Assembly (NCBI GenBank): GCA_029940115.1 | Contig: JAOZRQ010000100.1 | Location: 1,392 to 15,976, forward strand | DNA: 14,585 nt | Origin: Desulfobacterales bacterium | GTDB lineage: Bacteria; Desulfobacterota; Desulfobacteria; Desulfobacterales; 4be13 | Direction of reading: 5' to 3' | In this document: one piece after another, positions 9,101-14,585 of the stretch | How the letters are laid out: every line of letters begins with the position of its first letter | Numbering within the stretch: the first letter of the stretch is position 1 | Program-made: the position numbers and the translations under genes | Notes under the pieces: model-generated | Database searches by the model: none | The model's input: only the letters and a program-made list of their open reading frames with translations | Told to the model about the DNA's origin: nothing

Positions 9101-12100
9101 ATGCACCACCGCCGGCGAAACATCCGCTTCACAACAGCGTTCCCCAGATTTGGTCATCACAGAGATCATCCCCTCGGTCAGCTCCTGCACAAGCGGAAGC
9201 GCTTCAAGTTCCATGACTGTGAGGTTCAAAAATCAAGGGGACGGATCCACCCATGTCGGCAATTTCACCGTCAGAGTCGAATCCGGCGGAGAAGCAAACA
9301 CCGCCACTTATACTGGAACCTTGGCTCCGGGAGCAACCGGAGAGGTTTCCATTGGTCTCCCTCTGCTGGTTACGGATTGTTATCCCTGTACGACATACCA
9401 GTTTGAAGGGACGGTTGACTTTGGCACGGCCGTCTGTGAATGCGACGAGACCAACAACACGTTTGGCCCTGTTCTGGTGAACCATTGCAGTGCGGTGGGG
9501 GATTATGTCTGGCTCGATGCCGATGGCGACGGCGCTCAGGATCCCGGAGAGACCGGACTGCCCAATGTGGAAGTCACGCTCAAAAACAGCGATGGAACAG
9601 ACATAGCTACCACAAAGACGGACACAAACGGCGGCTATCTCTTCAATGGCCTTTTTGCCGGCGATTACTCTGCAGAGATTACTCTAAGCAGCATTCCGAC
9701 CGGACTCAGCAATTCAGCCTCCCCCCCGGCCTCATTTGCGGTCAACGCGGGTGCCACCTATCCGGACGCTGATTTTGGCTACAAAAACGGCAGCGGCAAC
9801 GCCATCATCGGCGACACCGTCTGGAGCGACGCAGACGGAGATGGTGTTTGGGACCCGGGAGAACCCGGGATCGGCGGTGTCACGATCAATCTTGTCAGCG
9901 ATCCGGGTACGGACGGTCTAATTGGCACGGCTGACGATGTTGTGGAAAATACAGTGACCACAAACGATGACGGCTCATACCTTTTCACCAACGTCCCTCC
10001 CGGAGACTACGTCGTTGATGTGACAGACACTGGCAACGTACTGATTAGTTACGCCCTGACCGGCTCGGACCCGACCGACACGATCTCAGTGACAGCGGGC
10101 CAAGTCTATCTCGATGCGGACTTTGGCTATCAAAACGGCTCTCTATTTTCCATCAGGGACACCGTATGGTATGATGCGAACGACAACTATAGCAAGGACG
10201 GAGGCGAGACTGGCATTCCCGGCGTGACCGTCAATCTAATCAATGCTGGCGGCAACATCATTGCCACGGCCATTAGCGACGATAACGGAGATTTCTCATT
10301 TGACGGGGTTCAGGGCGGCACTTACACCATTGCCATTGCAGACACCGATGACGTGCTTCTTGGCTGGACAGGGACCACGACCGCGGCTGAAAATGGCCAA
10401 TTATCCGCATCCGCCGGCCATAACAGTACAAGCTTCGGATACAACCGGCCCGGCACAATCGGCGACACCGTTTTTGATGACGCCAATGGGAATGGCACAC
10501 AGGATGAGGATGAACCCGGCATCTCCGGTGTCACGGTTCATCTCTGGCGGGATAATGATGGGAACGGCGAATTCGATTCAAACGCGGACACCTCCATCAC
10601 CAACGCCACCACCAATGCGGATGGGAATTACATCTTCTCAGGCCTTGGCCCCGGCACCTATTTCGTCAGCATCGACGACGAGCAGACCGCATTAAACACC
10701 TATATTCCGAAGACCACGGATGATGAAACCGGCGATAATGCGGCCGGCACACAGATCGAGGTCGGCTTTGCCAGCGAAAACCAGAGTGATCCGGACGCGG
10801 ATTTCGGATATCAGCGATACGCGTCCCTCGGCGACAGGGTATGGAACGACGCGGATGGCGACGGAAACCAGGATTCGGGTGAGGGGGGAATCGCCAATGT
10901 GCTGGTTTACATTGACTCGAACGGCAACGGGAGCCGTGATGACGGGGAGCCCTTTGCCACCACCAGTAGTAGCGGCGCTTACACCATCGGCAACCTGATC
11001 CCCGGCACTTATGCCGTGCGAATTGACGCGGACACCGAGCCGTCAGGGTATATTCCGAGTACCGCCACGTCATGGAGTGTCACCCTCTCCGGCGGTCAGA
11101 CCCATACGACCGCGGACTTTGGCTACACCGAGATCATCACCACCACCACTTCGACATCCACCACCACCAGTTCAAGTTCAACAACGACGATCAGCACCAC
11201 GGTCTTCACCACCAGCAGCACAAGCACCACCAGCAGCAGCATCTCCCCCGTCACCATCGGAGATCGTATCTGGATGGACGTTGATCAGGACGGTTCCCAA
11301 GATCCGGAAGAGATGGGCATCTCCGGAATAGGGGTCTATCTCGACACGAACAACAACGGAATTTATGACACGGGAGAGCCGTCCGACATCACCGATCCAG
11401 ATGGCCTTTATGAGATCACAGACCTCTCCGCGGGCACTCACAGGGTTAGGATTGACAGGAGTACCCTACCTGCCGGCTATACGCCGACAACCTCGACTTT
11501 CTTGACCCTGACCCTCTCCCCGGGCCGGATATTTGATGACGCGGACTTCGGCTATTATCCCTCGCCATCGAATATCGGTGATTTGGTATGGTACGACCTG
11601 AATGGCGACGGGCTTCAAGATGAAGGGGAGAGCGGCATCCCGAATGTGACCGTTGATCTGTATCGGGACACCAACGACGACGGCGTGATTGACGACGGGG
11701 AGCCTCGCATCGCCACCGAGACCACCGACGAAACCGGGGCATACCTCTTCACCGGCCTCCCCCCGGGAGAGTATCTAATGGCGGTCACCGATGCGAACCT
11801 CATGCTTGACGGCTATACGTTAAGCGGAGGGGATGATCCGCACGATGTCAGCCTCGGCCCTGGCGAGGCATACGCGGACGCTGATTTCGGCTACTTTGGC
11901 GGCACCTCCTCCATCGGTGATGTGGTCTGGCATGATCTGAACGGAGACGGTATTCAGGATGAGGGGGAATACGGCGTTGCAGACGTCACGATTGATCTGT
12001 ACCGGGATATGAACAACGACGGGACCATTGACGCCGATGACATCTTCGTCACCACTCAGACCACCGATCCAAGTGGCGCATATGACTTCACCGGCCTGCC

Positions 12101-14585
12101 TGCGGCCGACTATTTGGTGGCGGTCACCGACACCCACCGCGTTCTTGAGGATTATGCGCTGACCGGCGGAACCGCCTCCCATGATCATGCCCTCGACATC
12201 TTTTATCGGGGGGTCACGCTGGAGGAGGATCAGGAGTACAATGACGCGGACTTCGGCTATCAGGGCGGCGACGCGTCCATCGGTGATCGGGTCTGGTACG
12301 ATCTGGACAGCGATGGGGTTCAGGATGAGGGGGAGCACGGCGTTGCAAACGTCACGATTGATCTGTACCGGGACATGAACACCGACGGCGTCATAGACGC
12401 AGATGATCTCCTCATTGCCACACAGACCACCGATCAGAACGGCGCGTATGACTTCATCGGACTGTCTGAAGAAGACTACTTGGTGACGGTCACCGATACC
12501 CACGGCGTTCTCCTTGATTACACCTTGACTAACGGTGATGATCCGCATCATGTCATCCTTTCCGATGGTCAGGACTATGATGACGCGGACTTCGGCTATA
12601 ACGGCGGGGACGCATCCATCGGCGATTGGGTCTGGCATGACATGGACGGCGACGGGGTTCAAGATGATGCAGAGACCGGCATCCCGGGTGTCACCATTGA
12701 TCTGTACGAAGATGTGAACAACGATGGCCTCATAGAGACCGACGACATCTTGGTCAGCACACAGATCACCGATGCGGACGGGGCTTATGCCTTCATCGGA
12801 CTCCCCGCGGCCGACTATCTTGTCACGGTCACCGACACCGAGGGACGACTCAGCGACTACGTCCATACCGCCGGCGATGATCCCCATGATGTGGCTTTGC
12901 TTGAGGATCAGGTGGTTCTGGATGCGGATTTCGGGTATCAGTCGAGAACCGCGGCCATTGGTGATCATGTCTGGTACGACTCGGATCAGAACGGCATCCG
13001 AGACGCGGATGAACCGGGCGTCTCCGGTGTCCGGGTAAATCTGATGGACGCGGCTGGGGATACGCTTATCAAGACCACCACCACGGACGGCTCAGGCTTC
13101 TATCTCTTTTCAAACCTGCCCTCAGGGGATTATCTGATAACCTTTGAGCGACCCGAGGGGTATGAATTCACCCCGCCCAATCAGGGAACCGGGCCTCTGC
13201 AAGACGCGTTTGACAGCGATGCAGACCCTTCGGCAAGCTCAGGCACCGATGATGCGGGCCGAACCGGGATCATCACCCTCCTTCCGGATGAGCAGAATAT
13301 GCAGGTGGACGCGGGGATGTTTGTCCCAAACTCGGAGCCTGCAAGCCTTGGCGATGTTGTCTGGTATGATGCGGACCAAGACGGAATACAGGATGCGGAT
13401 GAATACGGGGTGGCTGGCGTGACGGTGCGTCTCCTTGACCCGCTTACCGATACGGTGATATCAACGACTCGCACGGACGGCTCCGGGTACTACCTTTTTT
13501 CGGGCCTGAAACCGGGTGATTACAGGGTGGCGTTTGATATCCCATCAGGATATGAGTTCACGTTGCAAGGTCAAGGAGAGGACCCTTCGGCAAGCTCAGG
13601 CACCGATGAGACCGGCCGAACCGGGACCATCACACTTTCAGCAGGCGAACAGAATGGACAGACGGACGCGGGGCTGATTATCCCGGCCACGGAGCCTGCG
13701 GGTATGGGTGATTTTGTCTGGTATGACGCGGATCAGGACGGCGTACAGGACGATGATGAACCGGGGATCTCCGGCGTAAGGGTGAACCTGTATGACCGCA
13801 CGGGCGAGACGCTTCTCGGCACAACAACTACAGGTGAACGCGGATTTTATGAATTTGCCGGATTGATTCCAGGTGACTACATCGTGGAATTTGAGCGGCC
13901 CGGAACCTACACTTTCTCCCCGAAAAACCAGGGGGATGATCCTGAATCAGACAGCACCGCGGACGCATTCACCGGGCGAACCGAACCGATCCGCCTTTCC
14001 GCTGGCGAATGGCTGACAGATGTTGACGCGGGCCTCTTTGCGCCGGCTTCCATCAATTTGGGAGATCTGGTCTGGCTGGACGTGGACGGTGATGGTGAGC
14101 CATCGGAAGGAGAGGGATTGCCGGGTGTGACGATAAGCTTGTTTGACGGCAAAGGGAGATGGATCGCCACCACGCTGACGGACCAGGACGGAAATTATGC
14201 GTTTACCGGGTTGTCCCCGGGCGACTATCGGGTCGTTGTCGAAAGGAGTACGTTGCCCGATGAGGTGGAGCCCTACTTGGAGCCTGATGACATGCCGGAC
14301 TCCATCACGGATCTGATTGAGCAGACTGAGGATCGTCTTGATTTGGATTTCGGCTATCAATGGACCAGAGCATCCCTTGGCGATTATGTATGGAACGATG
14401 CGGACCGTGACGGGATTCAGGATGCCGACGAGAGGGGGATTGCCGGCGTGACCGTGAGGCTGCTCGATCCGGCCACAGACGAGGTGCTTGCCGAGACGAC
14501 CACCGACGATTCCGGGTTCTACGCGTTCACCGACCTGATTCCCGGAGATTACATCATAGAATTCGCCCTGCCCGAAGGCCACCAT
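3021..14585 (+). CDS. Giant secreted DUF11/CARDB/SdrD-B multidomain protein (3' end outside window)
   Basis: One frame stays open for 3855 codons and leaves the window without a stop. A signal peptide (1-33) directs export. The mature part has half SdrD-B-like modules (43-145), about 13 DUF11-like modules (149-2040), a CARDB-like module (about 2041-2155), SdrD-B modules 1-5 (2158-2706), a Thr/Ser linker (2707-2740) and SdrD-B modules 6-15 (2745 onward, last one partial). DUF11, CARDB and SdrD-B are extracellular beta-sandwich modules typical of stalks and adhesins, and the DxDxDGxxD loops of SdrD-B are calcium-binding type. No enzyme motif is visible. The missing C-terminus should hold the anchor or secretion signal, so cell attachment, sheath formation or biofilm roles are inference. 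It has its own consensus promoter and shows no operon link with the ATPase. Confidence 0.93.
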   Translation, partial: MRRSEKGTQVSCGLLKIFIVGLLIFSGAKIGHAELSDVVLKTDIQTTVTDEDGWYRFEEMEPGGHAVWIDPMTLPSQHIPADNQETIKLLVHPGETVSAAVADAVALEASIPDEGVVEGWVCLDLNRNGACDLGEPGLSNVTVYDPPAMEIAVNQFGGNNNPINNCEDVTFRVTLTNSGDEDATNVDITNTISSGFTPSSHTSNGNTVPVGGSISKDFTYGADCDAVSGDHATKVSFTDAGAGSYDDLNFLRPYTVNPGAISLTKVATHVNSTPITETSEPDAEIGDTITWRIRVRSSGLGRVKNMGVTETLGSGMEFTDSASSPREFNSSTHSGLLSIEPGEHVDISVQTRVIGCEYLTNDISAVWGCGAGTCGNEVSAQSSVDLQMEYPFLEYTPPAITIPVSYCATGDVTAPGLSMEIKNTGGSEAKGVTLKVDFSPLTVSAVTTDGVSYNSGTFEGIGDIPAGGSKTLTFDLTYSPPSPADWCSAGDSAGGTLVWEPTYQNVCGLTFKSPLESSSYVIDASSGPKPELQVTKTCTISGDPIDPIIPITDQEQTVNCVITVNYADHLTCVPGTDLTLTDTYPTDWTVVSMPSPPASYDTATSGTITWTIPSSSLTGTPLTYNQDFKIPAMATDNICDSCGNTWENKVEVSGKDCCNCDVQAEASVTTTVDCPDPELGIISLRTVPAVATEICDVANLMAFTSIYTFDGAGWESVKWQQGGGTLNVKFTEQMNNRLILEGDPVVNVTGSGCTPTYSTNRTDPTEGSNGTFSIEFTGDCNIDNGAKLTISYNLKPTTYSEPECGSSYSFVDFAELEVFDTTGVGFGVHCPGDTGDIIVRDANSLTTSGSNMAVAISGMPAIIGPCGEYNPVITLTRTSDEPAYDVVLFMSDENYEKISVTGASHTPENGLNGEPATVDGKTGYVWNYGDWFSGTNTTATLNLHVQGRCLDTDSTLAVRVGYNDGCDDGDPASLDPTTRSCHPDPTAYTGIIRKPELSVTKFPEVIYAEGTGLPAEWTISVVNTGAGTAYDVEVIETLGNDLAYLSEEWDDSTGITQTITSPQEVHYFIEKIDPGKSRTLKFSANINGCQVTTNQVDVQVKCLDTICGGPMSDTSDIRFPETDLVVTTDFVNPGNLCDEKMVTITAKNAGLTMIDEIELIQTLPPEMTYRPGSSEYRTHSTASGWSGWAGGMEPNPGDANSGQRKWSHDDYPPLLGVLDPGDSVQIRFLADVGCVFGGGELKFSAGYDECGTTDRVTTSENVFTVLPNKPNVSITMTPVDQDITCGSNVEWTINVTNKGNGTAGQPVQAEYVWLDLTWGTAYTIDPSSGFQGTDGTPTPNIAHPENPGNKISWEIANLAAGDSRKYQLKGTFENCTGTFENSIGGEVLCLPPGVSPVLEDDPVKDAGCVIPPGPEATAKATNISPEIQAEITGTLSACTENVPVEIKLTNPGILATVQKLDADITLPNGVVFKGNAEVEDHAGAVTSATPVEDSGVLSFFDTNPAANNLPDIPAGESIFIRFDVDVPCTAEGSFVVTPRFQNCCDADVAHDPMNVTPTWRSPKIRMEKTNSGGPFECGETIDWTIKIFNDGPVAAEMVRAKDIFGVGLILETLPASSPGTTISFYEEVTGNPTPTILWDSGTQTIEWEIGNLQSGDDNARTYHLLTQVNSGNCDDAAERRNTVETTWHCTDTVADEDPSTNESSCTSATESVFLEANVTPDASASASISPAQIEYCASNTDVTIEIDVPDTSNTIYKLDAKITLPSGIEFFSPSLGDDFLVTADPAVNVTGLAITNDVPTGGTIYKFGDYDLLADTVAPGTKITIRFVVASNCFDTGDNIQVALEYDDCCGTHYTPDPASKLVESSKPDLEVTVTPTETSVDCGTDIPYTISVRNTGDAIATYARISAHLGEWLAYKSASTPAFSGTTPDIPSFSSGAKCDDDGVVPAGCGDCTAGYANGYVLWEVKGLEPGETWSSELTVTHTQPVSPDCDLSDRELSVTTAYGCPTDVSSWSFDSNACSNEDSGVCTTAGETSASQQRSPDLVITEIIPSVSSCTSGSASSSMTVRFKNQGDGSTHVGNFTVRVESGGEANTATYTGTLAPGATGEVSIGLPLLVTDCYPCTTYQFEGTVDFGTAVCECDETNNTFGPVLVNHCSAVGDYVWLDADGDGAQDPGETGLPNVEVTLKNSDGTDIATTKTDTNGGYLFNGLFAGDYSAEITLSSIPTGLSNSASPPASFAVNAGATYPDADFGYKNGSGNAIIGDTVWSDADGDGVWDPGEPGIGGVTINLVSDPGTDGLIGTADDVVENTVTTNDDGSYLFTNVPPGDYVVDVTDTGNVLISYALTGSDPTDTISVTAGQVYLDADFGYQNGSLFSIRDTVWYDANDNYSKDGGETGIPGVTVNLINAGGNIIATAISDDNGDFSFDGVQGGTYTIAIADTDDVLLGWTGTTTAAENGQLSASAGHNSTSFGYNRPGTIGDTVFDDANGNGTQDEDEPGISGVTVHLWRDNDGNGEFDSNADTSITNATTNADGNYIFSGLGPGTYFVSIDDEQTALNTYIPKTTDDETGDNAAGTQIEVGFASENQSDPDADFGYQRYASLGDRVWNDADGDGNQDSGEGGIANVLVYIDSNGNGSRDDGEPFATTSSSGAYTIGNLIPGTYAVRIDADTEPSGYIPSTATSWSVTLSGGQTHTTADFGYTEIITTTTSTSTTTSSSSTTTISTTVFTTSSTSTTSSSISPVTIGDRIWMDVDQDGSQDPEEMGISGIGVYLDTNNNGIYDTGEPSDITDPDGLYEITDLSAGTHRVRIDRSTLPAGYTPTTSTFLTLTLSPGRIFDDADFGYYPSPSNIGDLVWYDLNGDGLQDEGESGIPNVTVDLYRDTNDDGVIDDGEPRIATETTDETGAYLFTGLPPGEYLMAVTDANLMLDGYTLSGGDDPHDVSLGPGEAYADADFGYFGGTSSIGDVVWHDLNGDGIQDEGEYGVADVTIDLYRDMNNDGTIDADDIFVTTQTTDPSGAYDFTGLPAADYLVAVTDTHRVLEDYALTGGTASHDHALDIFYRGVTLEEDQEYNDADFGYQGGDASIGDRVWYDLDSDGVQDEGEHGVANVTIDLYRDMNTDGVIDADDLLIATQTTDQNGAYDFIGLSEEDYLVTVTDTHGVLLDYTLTNGDDPHHVILSDGQDYDDADFGYNGGDASIGDWVWHDMDGDGVQDDAETGIPGVTIDLYEDVNNDGLIETDDILVSTQITDADGAYAFIGLPAADYLVTVTDTEGRLSDYVHTAGDDPHDVALLEDQVVLDADFGYQSRTAAIGDHVWYDSDQNGIRDADEPGVSGVRVNLMDAAGDTLIKTTTTDGSGFYLFSNLPSGDYLITFERPEGYEFTPPNQGTGPLQDAFDSDADPSASSGTDDAGRTGIITLLPDEQNMQVDAGMFVPNSEPASLGDVVWYDADQDGIQDADEYGVAGVTVRLLDPLTDTVISTTRTDGSGYYLFSGLKPGDYRVAFDIPSGYEFTLQGQGEDPSASSGTDETGRTGTITLSAGEQNGQTDAGLIIPATEPAGMGDFVWYDADQDGVQDDDEPGISGVRVNLYDRTGETLLGTTTTGERGFYEFAGLIPGDYIVEFERPGTYTFSPKNQGDDPESDSTADAFTGRTEPIRLSAGEWLTDVDAGLFAPASINLGDLVWLDVDGDGEPSEGEGLPGVTISLFDGKGRWIATTLTDQDGNYAFTGLSPGDYRVVVERSTLPDEVEPYLEPDDMPDSITDLIEQTEDRLDLDFGYQWTRASLGDYVWNDADRDGIQDADERGIAGVTVRLLDPATDEVLAETTTDDSGFYAFTDLIPGDYIIEFALPEGHH
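3147..3455 (+). other. N-terminal half SdrD-B-like modules in reversed order
   Basis: Residues 43-70 look like the second half of a SdrD-B or carboxypeptidase-regulatory-like module (VTDEDGWYRF then PGGHAVWID). Residues 116-145 look like the first half (GWVCLDLNRNGACDLGEPG then SNVTVYD), and the sequence then passes straight into a DUF11-like module. The missing partner halves are not found next to them. Confidence 0.6.
3465..9137 (+). other. Array of about 13 cysteine-rich DUF11-like modules
   Basis: Modules begin near residues 149, 261, 392, 529, 678, 852, 996, 1122, 1268, 1425, 1562, 1714 and 1867, roughly 110-175 residues apart. Most start with a P-x-(L/I/V)-x-(V/I) strand, then a Cys, then a strand ending in N-x-G (for example residues 1867 on: KPDLEVTV, VDCGT, YTISVRNTG). 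They usually close with a late Cys or Cys pair and an Asn-Val strand. DNA-level similarity between these modules is low, so the duplications are old. Module borders in the middle (529-996) are uncertain. Confidence 0.75.
9138..9491 (+). other. CARDB-like module joining the two arrays
   Basis: Residues about 2041-2155 show the pattern PDLVITEI, then MTVRFKNQGDG, a LAPGATGEV turn and a closing CDETNNTF strand. This is the usual layout of CARDB cell-adhesion-related modules. It holds the last cysteines I read in the protein, ending at NHC just before the first SdrD-B module. Confidence 0.7.
9492..11138 (+). other. SdrD-B modules 1-5 (diverged block)
   Basis: Modules start at 9492, 9804, 10149, 10455 and 10824. 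Each opens with IGDxVWxDxDGDGxxDxGExG, continues with xVxL, a TxxxGxYxFxxLxPGxY core and ends in DADFGY. Module 3 is degenerate: it has R in place of the conserved G (SIRDTVW), and its calcium loop reads DANDNYSKD. Modules 4 and 5 carry a second acidic loop after the xVxL strand. Confidence 0.9.
11139..11240 (+). repeat. Thr/Ser linker encoded by ACC/AGC-rich triplets
   Basis: Residues 2707-2740 are almost all Thr and Ser (with one Val-Phe pair and one Ile), encoded by short ACC, AGC and TCA runs. This is a flexible extracellular linker type that may be glycosylated. Because the repeat is in triplets, slippage would change linker length without breaking the frame. Confidence 0.9.
11571..12953 (+). 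repeat. Tandem DNA repeat encoding SdrD-B modules 7-10
   Basis: The four units are 339, 366, 339 and 339 bp long. Units 8 and 9 share long identical stretches, including 25 bp at 11983-12007 and 12349-12373, offset by exactly one unit. Unit 8 is longer by nine codons near its end (around 12190-12240). The DNA identity points to recent duplication or gene conversion. Confidence 0.85.
12954..14054 (+). repeat. Tandem DNA repeat encoding SdrD-B modules 11-13
   Basis: Units are 390, 357 and 354 bp. A 29-bp identical block occurs at 13224-13252 and 13581-13609, again offset by a whole unit (357 bp). The third unit is more diverged in this loop. Confidence 0.8.

Larger units (their letters stand above)
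11253..14585 (+). other. SdrD-B modules 6-15 (more uniform block, last one partial)
   Basis: Modules start at 11253, 11571, 11910, 12276, 12615, 12954, 13344, 13701, 14055 and 14373. Modules 6-10 end in DFGY and have a second acidic loop after the xVxL strand (for example DTNDDGVIDDGEP in module 7). Modules 11-13 are another subtype: they lack the second loop, carry a long loop with DPSASSGTD-like sequence and end in DAG(L/M)F-like strands. Module 14 has a weakened first calcium loop (DVDGDGEPSEGE). Module 15 is cut by the window end. Confidence 0.9.

Noticed and set aside
11820..12968. Minus-strand open frame of 382 codons
   Set aside because: It lies antisense to SdrD-B modules 7-10 and repeats with their period. 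It is a by-product of the repeated coding sequence.
13947..14585. Minus-strand open frame of 212 codons at the right edge
   Set aside because: It is antisense to SdrD-B modules 13-15, which read perfectly on the plus strand.
9492..14585. Sorting signal, autotransporter or type I secretion signal in the giant protein
   Set aside because: None is visible in the part present. It would be expected at the C-terminus, which is beyond the window.

Overview
The window reads as bacterial chromosome of moderately high GC content. It holds an intact P-type ATPase, a small scarred intergenic region with a toxin-gene remnant, and the first 11.6 kb of one giant secreted-protein gene that runs off the right edge. 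There are no tRNA, rRNA or CRISPR features. The consensus sigma70-type promoter, clear Shine-Dalgarno sites, a Thr/Ser linker and large DUF11/SdrD-B proteins would fit a Gram-negative such as a Desulfobacterota or gammaproteobacterial relative. That placement is inference and weak.

Layout: (1) Positions 1-212 are an array of palindromic 40/47-bp repeats that must continue left of the window. (2) Positions 238-2280 (+) encode a 680-aa P1B-like metal ATPase with complete catalytic motifs but without the CPx metal-binding motif in the membrane helix. (3) Positions 2261-2429 are a 50-bp-period repeat whose first unit contains the ATPase stop codon. (4) Positions 2581-2865 (-) are a 5'-truncated remnant of a HipA-type toxin kinase, cut exactly at an in-frame stop. 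(5) Positions 2936-2964 are a perfect TTGACA-17-TATAAT promoter carrying an inverted repeat, followed by an RBS. (6) From 3021 to the window end there is one uninterrupted reading frame of 3855 codons.

The giant protein has a signal peptide, a short N-terminal region of half SdrD-B-like modules, about 13 cysteine-rich DUF11-like beta-sandwich modules, one CARDB-like module, and 15 SdrD-B modules with DxDxDGxxD calcium-type loops. A Thr/Ser linker divides the SdrD-B modules into a block of 5 and a block of at least 10. I read about 64 cysteines before residue 2158 and none after it. Several of the later modules are recent tandem duplications at DNA level. The C-terminus, and so the way it is anchored or secreted, lies outside the window.

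Nothing links the ATPase and the giant gene functionally. They are separated by a toxin remnant and repeats, and the giant gene has its own promoter. The minus-strand open frames lying over the giant gene, including one of 382 codons, are shadows of its codon usage and repeats.
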